This document shows, piece after piece, positions 7,696 through 18,500 of a stretch of DNA of 21,373 bases. The stretch is from Flavobacteriales bacterium. GTDB taxonomy: Bacteria; Bacteroidota; Bacteroidia; Flavobacteriales_D; Parvicellaceae. A program made the translations under genes and the position numbers. The notes beneath the pieces were generated by a model. That model was not told where the DNA came from. It made no database searches and saw only the letters and a list, made by a program, of their open reading frames with translations. Within the stretch, counting starts at the first letter, position 1; each line of letters opens with the position of its first letter. The stretch lies in the NCBI GenBank assembly GCA_026993705.1, contig JALWSJ010000206.1, positions 1-21,373 on the forward strand, in the 5' to 3' direction.

Positions 7696-8291
7696 CGTAT
7701 AGTATCCAATCTGTGTTGGATTAATTTGGTTACGTATTTACCGATAATATCAAACTCTAAATTTACCCTATCTCCGACTTTAAGATGTTTAAAATTGGTA
7801 TGCTCAAACGTGTAAGGAATAATGGCTACCGAAAATTCATTTTCTTTTGAATCAACAACGGTAAGACTGACTCCGTTAATTGTTATTGAGCCTTTTTCAA
7901 CTGTGATGTTTCCTTTATCTTCGTGATGAAATGTATATTTCCAACTTCCATCTTCTTCGGTTATATCGATACATTCGGCTGTTTGGTCAACATGTCCTTG
8001 AACGATATGTCCGTCTAATCGACTTCCGAGAGCTGTACATCTCTCCAAATTTACTTCGCTACCAACTTTTAAATCTCCTAAATTTGATTTTTGAAGAGTT
8101 TCATCGATGGCTGTAACGGTGTATCCTTCATTATCTATTTCAACTACTGTTAGACAAACTCCATTATGGGCTACACTTTGATCGATTTGTAATTCATCTT
8201 TAAAGTCTGCTTGAATTTTTATATGCAAGTTTCCTTTTTCTTTTCGTAACACTACTACCTCGCCTAATTCTTCTATGATTCCTGTAAACAT
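7692..8291 (-). CDS. ribE: Riboflavin synthase, alpha subunit
   Basis: 199 residues, normal length. The enzyme dismutates two 6,7-dimethyl-8-ribityllumazine molecules into riboflavin and a pyrimidine, the last step of riboflavin synthesis in the cytoplasm. The two tandem lumazine-binding barrels are clear. The first begins with the classic MFTGIIEELG and contains NGVCLTV (43-49). The second begins near GHIVQGHVD (94-102) and contains NGVSLTVV (139-146), followed by a C-terminal amphipathic helix. It starts 1 nt after the porP-like stop and overlaps the cyclase start by 4 nt. That is an unexpected place for a biosynthetic housekeeping gene, and no other riboflavin gene or FMN riboswitch is visible. 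Confidence 0.95.
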   Translation of the reverse strand: MFTGIIEELGEVVVLRKEKGNLHIKIQADFKDELQIDQSVAHNGVCLTVVEIDNEGYTVTAIDETLQKSNLGDLKVGSEVNLERCTALGSRLDGHIVQGHVDQTAECIDITEEDGSWKYTFHHEDKGNITVEKGSITINGVSLTVVDSKENEFSVAIIPYTFEHTNFKHLKVGDRVNLEFDIIGKYVTKLIQHRLDTIR

Positions 8292-8292
8292 T

Positions 8293-9273
8293 TTATAGCT
8301 GTTTTAATTTACTTTTCTTAGTTACCTTTTTTCGTTTGTCTTTAAGAAATTCATCACTTATGTCATTTTCTTCACTCTCTTTGTAATTTGTAAATTTTAA
8401 TCCTATGTACAGTTCGTGAGTTCCATTGCTGTAATTCCTGATATTAGAAGTAGTAAAATCATAAGAATAACCAAATGAAATATTTTGTCGATAGGTAACA
8501 CCAACTAAAACGGAAGCTGCGTCCATTGTACGGAACACACCACCTATCCAGATTTTTTCTTTCCAAAACAAACGAGCCATTATATCTACTTGCGTAGGTG
8601 CAGGCTTGACATATTTAACTAACAAAGCCGGTTCTAATTTAAAATCTCTCGACATTCTTATTTTATAACCTGCGGTTGCAAAAAAATGAGTTTCTAAACG
8701 ACTGAGTCCAGTATATAAAGCATTGTTAAATTTTAGCTTGCTGGGTATTAAATTGGGAACGGACAACCCTACGTACCATTTAGGGTGGTACATATAAAAT
8801 CCTGCTTTGGCATCGGGCACTAAGGTTCTCATTACCCCGTTTACGATGACTTGATCATTAGGGTCGTATAGATGAATCTTTTGAGCATCCAGTTTCCATT
8901 CTAATATTCCTCCGCTTAGAGCTAGTGCTATTTTTATTTGTCTTGTGATTTTAAATTTATAGGTATAGGAAAACTGAGCTCCTGTTCTTCTGGTTGGTCC
9001 TACGTTATCGGTAAACAGATAACCACCTAACCCTGCATTTCCTTTTTTCATTGGACCGTGCATACTTAATGTATAGGTTCTAGGTGCATCGGTTACTCCT
9101 GTCCATTGGTAGCGATGATTGGAACGGGCATCTATGTAGGATCTTGTTCCACCTACGGCAGGGTTTACTGCGTAATCGTTGAAGTAATATTGACTGTATA
9201 GGGGTAATTGTTGAGCCGTTATTTTTCCAAAAACCCCAAAAAACAATACTATACTTATACCTATCAGTTTCAT
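8293..9273 (-). CDS. PorP/SprF family outer-membrane protein
   Basis: 326 residues from the chosen start. The protein begins MKLIGISIVLFFGVFGKITA, a good signal peptide, followed by QQLPLYSQYYFNDYAVNPAVGG, the hallmark opening of the PorP/SprF family (named here only to locate residues 21-42). The rest is a run of alternating beta strands consistent with an outer-membrane barrel, with a lysine-rich C-terminus. Family members sit next to proteins with type B T9SS C-terminal domains and are thought to help attach or export them. The gene directly upstream encodes exactly such a protein. The frame remains open 80 codons further upstream to 9513, but that stretch is translated repeat X, so the longer start is rejected. 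It heads a cluster with ribE and the cyclase gene. Confidence 0.9.
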   Translation of the reverse strand: MKLIGISIVLFFGVFGKITAQQLPLYSQYYFNDYAVNPAVGGTRSYIDARSNHRYQWTGVTDAPRTYTLSMHGPMKKGNAGLGGYLFTDNVGPTRRTGAQFSYTYKFKITRQIKIALALSGGILEWKLDAQKIHLYDPNDQVIVNGVMRTLVPDAKAGFYMYHPKWYVGLSVPNLIPSKLKFNNALYTGLSRLETHFFATAGYKIRMSRDFKLEPALLVKYVKPAPTQVDIMARLFWKEKIWIGGVFRTMDAASVLVGVTYRQNISFGYSYDFTTSNIRNYSNGTHELYIGLKFTNYKESEENDISDEFLKDKRKKVTKKSKLKQL

Positions 9274-9298
9274 TTCTTGTCTTGTTGTATTTCGTCCC

Positions 9299-9451
9299 GC
9301 GTTAGGGATAGAACGGCGTGTTTGAACTCCTTTTGGTTTGTTGCATATCTGCAAACCAAAAGAGTGAGTAGTGATAGCCCGACCCTCATTTGCTAAACAA
9401 GTGTATCTGTGAGAACGGATATGCTTGTTTAGCAAATGAGGGAAACGCCCC
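9299..9451 (-). repeat. Dispersed element X, copy M
   Basis: Read on the minus strand it starts GGGGCGTTTCCC and ends CTATCCCTAACGC. Stem A is a perfect 19-bp hairpin, 9383-9401 with 9424-9442, with a 22-nt loop. Stem B (about 9330-9362) has the CTTTTGGTTTG / CAAACCAAAAG subtype also found in copy L. Modules Y and Z are absent. It fills most of the 247-bp gap between the giant adhesin gene and the porP-like gene and ends 25 bp before the porP-like start, so it would lie in the leader or intercistronic RNA. The rest of the gap holds nothing recognisable. Confidence 0.88.
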
Positions 9452-9520
9452 AACCATAGGAATCGTACCAATTCCCACAGTTTTATTATTTTATATTTTA
9501 ATTCGTTTTTCATAAATTAT

Positions 9521-12500
9521 CTACCTCATAATGGTTACCGGTCCTGTGTATGCATCAGGGAAGTTAGGGTCGTTTAACTCGATGACATAGTAATACGTGC
9601 CTACCGGTAATATTTTTCCTTTATATAACCCATCCCACGGCTCATTGTAGCCTACCGAACGGAATAGCATTTCTCCCCAACGGTTGTAAACCTCCACTAC
9701 GGCTTGTGGAAACTCTTGTATTAAATCGATTTGCCAATAATCGTTGACTCCATCTCCGTTTGGTGTGAATCCGTTCGGGAAATAAATGTTTGGCAACGGT
9801 TTGACGTGTATGGTATCTGAATTGACACAACCATTGGTATCTACAACTGTTACAATATAATCTAATTCGTCATTGAGTGTTATTTGTGGATTTGGACTTT
9901 GTTCTTCGCCTGTAAACAGGTTGGTTAATGGCGTCCATTCGTAACTTACACCTGCCGGAGAAGTTGGTTCTCCCCCCAAAGTAATAACTGAACCGTTTAG
10001 TGCAATTTCATCTTCTCCTGCATCTACGATAGGTAAGTCATTTACAAGAAGTTCTACACTATCAACATCCGAACAAAAGGCATCTGAAATTTGGAAAATA
10101 AAGGTGCAGAGTTTTGCTGTATCCGGACAAATAGATAAGGTGTCGATTGAGGAAACAGAATTTCCGTATTCATCAAACCATTCATTGGTAACACTTCCTG
10201 TTGTTCCCTCTCCTGTTCCGATAAAAACAGTACATTCCCCGATACAAATTGAGGTATCTGCTCCTGCGTGTGCTATCACAATATGTATGGTGTCAATCCC
10301 TACAGTATCCATTTTGATACAGTTATGTGCATCGGTTACGGTTAAAATATAATTGGTCGGCAACAAACCTGTAATATCTTCGGTTGTTGCAGAATAACCA
10401 CTGTTCGGCATATCTTGCCAACTGTAAGTGTATCCCGATGTTCCTCCTGTAACCGTGGTATAAATTGCTCCTTCTGTAGAGTTTTTACATTGTGAATTGG
10501 TTGTACTATCGATGGTTATCATAATTTCTGTCGGTTCTTCTACCATTAGCACTAAACTGTCTTTACATCCATTTGCATCTGTTATAATTACTTTCGAGTC
10601 CCCAACACATAGGTTATTTTGAGTTTCGGTTGAACTTCCAGAATCCCATAGGTATGTATAACTTAACGAACCGCCTGTTGCAACGACTACTGCTACACCG
10701 TCGCAACTTTCATAACATTGAGGATTTTCAACAAATGGAATTTCAATGGTTATTGAATCAGGTTGATTGATTGTTGTACTTTGTGTGGATTTACATCCTG
10801 TGTTATTATCGGTTACCTCAACAATGTAGTTTCCTGCACAAAGATTATTAATCGTTGCAGAAGTATTATTTTGACTTATCCAATTGTAACTATATGCTCC
10901 TGAGGTTGGTTGAGCTGTTACTGTCGCTTGACCATCGCATAGACCAAAACAAGATATATTCTGTTTTGCTATGGTTAGATTTGGTGCTGAAGTTGAATTG
11001 ATTACATAAGAAAAATTATACGTACAACCACTTGCGTCGGTTAGTGCTAAATTGTAGATTCCAACTTCTAAATTCATTAATGAAGACGATGTACTTGTAA
11101 AACCATTTACTCCTGTCCATGAAAATGAATATGGCGGATTACTTCCGGTAACAGTAACAGAAATTGAGCCATCATTATTTCCACAGTTTGAGTTAACAAC
11201 TACTGCATTCAACGTCGGAACTTGCGGTTCATTTACCGTTACCGGCACTACTCTTGTACAATGATTAGAGTCTGTAACTTCTAAGAAATAATCACCTGCC
11301 GTTATATTTGAAATACCGCTTGTGGTTGCTCCGGTTGGTATCCAAAAATAAGTATAAGGTTGTGTCCCTCCTGTTGGACTAACTAATACACTTCCATCTG
11401 AACCTCCATTACAACTCACATCATTTACTGAAATTGTTTCGCCATCGGGTCCTCCAATATTATTAATAACACTTTGAACTTGGATTGAACAACCATTATC
11501 ATCAATAACACTTATCGGGTGTACACCTACACATAATCCTGTATGCGATAATGTTGTTATACCATCTGCCCATAACACAGAATAATTACCCGAACCTCCT
11601 GAAGGCACTATCGATGATTCTCCGTTACAACTTCCACATGTCGCATCTGTATTCGTCATTGTGGCTGTTAGGTTAAGATTCGTTTCTATTTGTATATTTT
11701 GTTCTATCGTACAGCCGTTTGCATCGGTTATCAAAACGGTATTTACACCTGAACAAAGACTGTCTGCATCTTGTGTGGTTTCACCGTTGTTCCATTGGTA
11801 TGAATATGCCAAAACTCCACCTGCTGGATATACTTCTGCAAAACCATCACAAGAGACATCACAAGAAGCATCGATGATAATTGGTTGAGCTAGAGCTAAA
11901 ACGGGTGGTTCTGTAATCGTTATAAATGATTGAGCCTGACAACCTGTTGTATTATCGGTTATTAAAAGCGAATAATCTCCCGCACCAATAGTGGGAAGAA
12001 CAGCGTTATTTTGACCTGAAATTAACGTTCCGTTATTAAACCATTGGTATGAAACTGCCCCTACATTCCCTGATACATTTGAAGATATGCTCCCTGTAAG
12101 ATTTCCATTACATAACACATCTGTTCCCATTAAGCCGACAATAGGTGCGTTCGCATTAGGAACAATAAAACTTGCTGTTTGGCTACAACCATGTGCATCG
12201 GTTACGGTAACATCATAGTTCCCTGAACTTAAGTTATTAATTGTGGATGTATTCCCTAAACTGTTGCTCCACGATATTGTATATGGAGCTGTTCCGCCGG
12301 AAACAGCCAAAGCAATTGAACCATCATTATTCATACAAGTTGCAGGCGTAATATTTCCTTGTACTACGATTGGGGTTGGTTCTGAAATTTGAATACTTAC
12401 CGAACGCATACAGCCATTGGCATCGGTCATTTGAACAATATAAACACCAGCAGGCAAATTCGAAACTGAATTTGTTGTTGAACCGTCATGCACCCAATAA

Positions 12501-15500
12501 TAAGAATAAGGAGCTGTTCCTCCCAGAGCTGTAATCGTTATTGCTCCATTATTACCTCCGCTACAAGAAACATTTGTTACGGTTATATTTTCTCCGGTTG
12601 GTCCTCCTGTATTGTTTATAATTATATTGTCTGTTGAAGAACATCCATTACCATCGGTTACTTGTACAGGGTAAACTCCGGGACACATATTCTGGACAAA
12701 AGCACTTGTTGAGTTATTTGCCCAAGAATAAGTATAAGTTCCACTCCCCCCTGTTACTGTCAAAGAAGCACCCCCATTACAATCTCCACATGTTGCATCT
12801 GTTATGGCTGAAGAAATGCCTATTGGCGAAGGTTCAATCAATGTTGTATCAAAAGAAGAAAGACAGCCATTAGCATCAGTTACGGTCAAGGTATAATTTC
12901 CCGATGAAACTTGTAATAAATCTTCTGTTTGAGCAATTGCGTTCGGATTCCATACATAAGTATAAGGTACAACTCCCCCTGATACCGAAACATAAATATC
13001 TCCATTATTATCTCCAGTACACAAAACGTTATGCAAGCTATCAAAAGTAATTATCGGTGCGTTTACATTGTTTACCATTGTCAAGGTGTCTTTCTGGCAT
13101 CCGTTTGCATCAACAATTGCTAACAAATAAGTACCTGCTCCAACATTAGAAAGTATATTGGTATTAGATAAACTAACACCTCCGTTTTGCCAATCATAAG
13201 AATAAGCAGGAGTTCCTCCATTCACCGTAGCAATCAAAGCTCCGTCAGTAGAATTACACGTTGCATTGGTAGAGTTAAAACTTATTGAAATAGGATTGGG
13301 TTCTGTAATGGTTATACTTGTATCTTTTGTACATCCCGAAAAATCGGTTACCATTACCGTGTAAATTCCTGCTGAGAGATTGCTTATATCCTCGGTAGAA
13401 GATGTAAAGGCAGATGGTCCTGTCCAAGAGAAAGTATAAGGAGCTGTTCCATTAGACGGCGACAAATCAATACTACCTAATGTTTCTCCAAAACAATTAT
13501 TATTTATAACATTAGCCTGTGTTGTTATGACTAAAGGTTCTGTAACGGTATAAACAGCTCCAGTTACACAACCATTTCCGTCGGTTACAACAATGGTATA
13601 ATTTCCTGCAGAAAGCCCCGATAAATCCTGAGTATCATCATTGTCTCCCGTACCATCATTGTCCCAATCATATAAGTAAGGCGTTGTACCTCCGTGAACT
13701 GATAAATCCAAACCTCCTGTATTATCTCCGTTACAAGTTAAATTTGTAACATTTACCGAGTGTTGTAACTCATAAGGTTCAGTTACAGAGGCAGAAATAG
13801 ATGCTGTACAAGTTGTTGTTACATCCGTTACCGTTACGTTATACGTCCCAGCAGAAAGGTTCGTTAAATCCTCAGTATCATCGTTATCTCCCACGCCATC
13901 AATATCCCAATCGTATGTGTAGCTATTCGTACCTCCTACAGTTAAATCAATCGCACCGGTTGAATTCCCAAAACAATCAACATTGAAAATATTTACCGAT
14001 AACGGAGGTGCGTTAAAATCAGAAATTGAAATAATTCTAGAATTACTACATCCATTATCATCGGTTACAGTTACTGTATAATTTCCTGCTCCAATATTTG
14101 ATAAAGTGTTAGCTGTTCCAATAACATTTCCTGCACTCACCCATTGATAAGTATAACTATTAGCCACTGTACCGCCTGTTACGATTAGCGAAATACTACC
14201 ATCGGTCAGTCCACATGTCGGCTGAGTAATATTAGGAACAATATGAATACTATCCGGTTGAGAAACAGTATAGCTATTGTCATAAGTACAAGCATTAGCA
14301 TCTACAATATGTAAGTTGTACACTCCACTAATTAAACCGGATAAGTCTTCTGAAGATGAGCTAAATCCTCCACTTCCTAACCAAGAAACGACATAAGAAG
14401 GTGTACCTCCTGAAATCGTTAAATCTATACCTCCGGAAACATCTTCAAAGCAATTCAAATTACTTACCACAGCATTATCTTGTATTGGTGCTATCGGTCC
14501 GTTTATTACAATTACTTGAGAAGTAACACAACCATTTCCATCCGTAACAACTACAGTATAAGTACCTGCTTCAAGGTTAGAGACATCTTCGGTTGCAGCT
14601 CCCGTAAAAGGTAAAGTTCCAGACCAATTATAAGTAAAAGAAGGTATCCCCGATACGGTTATATCAATTGCTCCTGTAGCTGAACCGTAGCACAAAACAT
14701 CGGTCGTTGTATATGTTATTTGAGGTCCATTTGTATTTGAGAGAGCTATTAAAGATGAATCTTTACAACCGTTATTGTCTGTCACTATAATTTGATATGC
14801 CCCTGCACCAACTGAGGTTAAGTTATTTGTTGTATTACTCAAGGGAGTACCGGGTTGTGTATTTGTTACATCTGACCAACCGTATTGATAATTGGGTTGA
14901 CCTCCAACAACGGTGACATTTATGCTTCCGTTACTTGAACCACAAGTTGCATCACTAACATTTGAGGATAATACCAGTGCAGAGGGTTCATTAATTGTAA
15001 CCGTATCGTTAACTACACAACCATTATTATCCGTAACAATCACAGAGTATATTCCTGCCAAAATACCATTTAAATCTTCAGTAGTTGAGTTATTTGACCA
15101 TAAAAACGAATAACTTGGTGTTCCTCCCGAAACCGTTAAATCAATAGCACCATTAATTTCTCCGTTACAATTCACATCCGTACCAATTGAACTTGCCGTT
15201 AAAGCTGTTGCCGGTTCGTTTATTGTTACAGCTAAATTACTTGAACATCCAGCAGCATCCGTAACGACTACATTATAAGTACCCGCAGGCAAACCATTTT
15301 GATTTTGTGGGTCATTCGTTCCCGGCAAATTATCCCAATCAAAAGAATAAGGAGAAGTACCTCCACTTACAGCAATCACTAAACTTCCAGTTGCATTTCC
15401 CTTACATAAAACATTATTTACCGTAACCAAAGTAATAACTGGAGCATTAGATACACCTAAGATTTCCTGCGCTGTTGTCGTACAACCATTAGCATCTGTA

Positions 15501-18500
15501 ACAGTCAGAGTATAAGTATCCGCTGGCATATTAATCAAATTAGCTGCGTTTCCAACAACTGTATTTAAACTATTAACCCATGAATAACTATAAGGAGGAA
15601 CACCTCCCGAAGCATTAGCCGACAAAGTTCCCGAATTTGAACTACAGCCGGTTGGTGTATTTGATGAAGAAACAACAATGGCTGTTGGCTCATTTAAAGT
15701 AAAACATTGGGAAGCTGTACATGCATTTGCGTCACTGACCGTAACACAATATTGTCCTGTTGACAATCCATTTAAATCTTCTGTTCCGGGATCTATAAAA
15801 CCGGTTGGTCCCATCCATGAATATGAAACAGTTCCAACAGCATCATTAACCGTTAAATCAATCTGACCATTATTACTGCCATTACATATAGGATTACCCA
15901 AATTAGCCGAAAGAGTTATTGGAAGCGGTTCATTAATAGACTGCGTTCCTGTAACTATACAGCCGGAACCATCGGTTACTTGAACAGCATAAACACCAAC
16001 CGTTAAACCTATTACGTTAAGCGTTCCATTTGCAATAGCAGTAGGTCCTGTCCATACAATAGGATTATATGGAGTTTGACCTCCTGAAATAGCCAGCGTA
16101 ATACTACCATCTGAACCACCGTTACATGTTACATCATTAGAAGAAAAAGACAGCGAAGCTCCTGCTAAATCAGAAATACAAGCAGTTGCTTGCTCTGTAC
16201 ATCCATTTGCATCTGTCACTACTACATCATAGCAACCCGAAGGTTGATTTCCAAGCCTACTTTGAACGCCTAAAACCGGTACTGTCTGCCCGGCATTCAT
16301 CCATTGAAAGTTGTAATTAGGTGTACCACCGGAAGGTACAACACTAACCGAACCATCACTTTGTAAACAATTTGACGATATCGAACTTGTTGTAAGAGAT
16401 ATAGCTGTCGGTTCTACTAAGGTAAATGATGCGTTTTGCACACAACTATTATTATCCATAACTGCTATACTATATGTTCCGGCACTTAAACCTGTTAAGT
16501 CTTCGGTATCATCAAAATCTCCTGTACCATCATTATCCCAATCAAAAGTAAAAAGGGCTGTTCCCCCTGAGACAAACAAGTCAATAGCTCCATTAGTTAC
16601 TCCATTACAAGAAGGATTTTGTAATGTTGCTGTTAGAGATACAGGTAAAGGTTCATTAATCAACACCGATTGATTTGCAGTACAACCATTTGCATCAGTT
16701 ACGGTTATGGTATAGGTCGTATTTCCTACTAATTGATTAATATCCTCACTCGTTGAAGCAAACCCAACAGGAATTGAACTCCACGAAAAAGACAACGGAG
16801 TTAAACCACCTCCGGCTGAAATATTAATAAATCCATCGGAAGCTCCCGCACAGGTTACATCACCGGAATTATCAATAACAACAGTAGGCCCATTATCATC
16901 AGAAATAGTTCCAACCATTGACTGCGCACACATATTCGCATCTGTAACAGTCAAGGTATAAGTACCACTTGGCTGATTGTTTACCGAAGGATTATTTCCT
17001 CCTACAGTATTTCCTCCACCGTCAGCCCAAGCATAAGAATAAGGTGCTGTTCCTCCGGTTACTGTTGCCGTTAAACTACCTGTATTTTGTCCACATTGAG
17101 CATTGGAAGAGTTCATTGAAATTGAAATAGCAGAGGGTTCATTTATCGTAAAATTAGTATTGGCTGAACAGTTATTATCATCTATTACCGTAACACTATA
17201 GTTTCCTGCAACTAGTCCTGATACATCTTCATTAGAAGAAGTAAAACCTCCCTGTCCTGTCCAATTAAAACTATATCCGCTTGCCACCGTACCTCCTTGA
17301 GCAGTTATATCAATTGCTCCATCACTTCCTCCATTACAATTTACGTCAGTTACTACACCAGTAACCGTAACAGACACAGGTTCTGCTATGGTCACAGTTT
17401 GAGAAACCGTACAGTTAAAAGCATCGGTAACCTGCAACGTATAATCAGCTGCACACAATCCATTGATATCATCTGTATTCGGGTCGCTAAATCCTGCATC
17501 TGTACTTGTCCATACCGTATTGTATGGAGCTGTTCCATTTGTGATTACCACCGTTATACTTCCATCACATACACCAAAACAACTTGCATCGGTTGGAGTT
17601 AACGCTACGCTTGGTGGAGTTTCATCTGTGATGCACTCTTGTTGAGTTGCTGTACATCCGTTGGCATCCGTTACGGTTACATCATAGCAACCTGCTGACA
17701 AGCCACTTACCGTAGCACTCGTCCCTATTGTATTTGCTCCTGCATCTTTCCACACGTAAGTGTAAGGTGGTGTTCCTCCTCCTGCCGTTGCGGTTACACT
17801 TCCATCGCTTTGTCCACAATGAGGTTTTACTGAACTTGTGGTTACAGTCAATAAAGGTGGCTCATTTACTACAAAAGTTGTATCTTTTTGACATCCGTTC
17901 CCATCACGCACCGATAAATTATAGGTATTCGGAGATAATCCCGTTTGATTTTGAGGATTATTTGTCCCCAATAGATTACTCCAATCGAAAAGATAAGTAC
18001 CTGTTCCATTAACAGGATTTATCGTTATTTGTGCATTATTATCACCATTACATAAAATCGGTGTTACCACCCCATTTACATAAATCTCTTGGGGCTTTGA
18101 TACATGTAACGTCGTATCTTTAATACAACCATTTATATCCACAATATGCACACTATAAGATGCTGAATCCAAATTACTTAAATCTTCCATTCCCGGATCT
18201 ACAAAGCTGCCGTTTGTACTTGTCCAAGTCCAACTATATCCGCCTGCTCCACCACTTGTCGTTAAATTTATTTGTCCATCAGATAAATTAAAACATGTTG
18301 CATCAGTTACCACTCCATTTGCCATTATTTCTGTCGGCTCTGCTATGGTTGCCGTTTGAGAAACTATACAGTTAAAAGCATCGGTAACCTGCAACGTATA
18401 ATCAGCTGCACACAATCCATTGATATCATCTGTATTCGGGTCGCTAAATCCTGCATCTGTACTTGTCCATACCGTATTGTATGGAGCTGTTCCATTTGTG

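Noticed and set aside
7692..8300. FMN riboswitch upstream of ribE
   Set aside because: There is only one base between the porP-like stop and the ribE start, and no RFN-element consensus was seen in the neighbouring sequence.
9274..9513. N-terminal 80-residue extension of the PorP/SprF-like protein
   Set aside because: The extension translates element X copy M. A canonical signal peptide and the family's N-terminal motif begin at the methionine encoded at 9271-9273.
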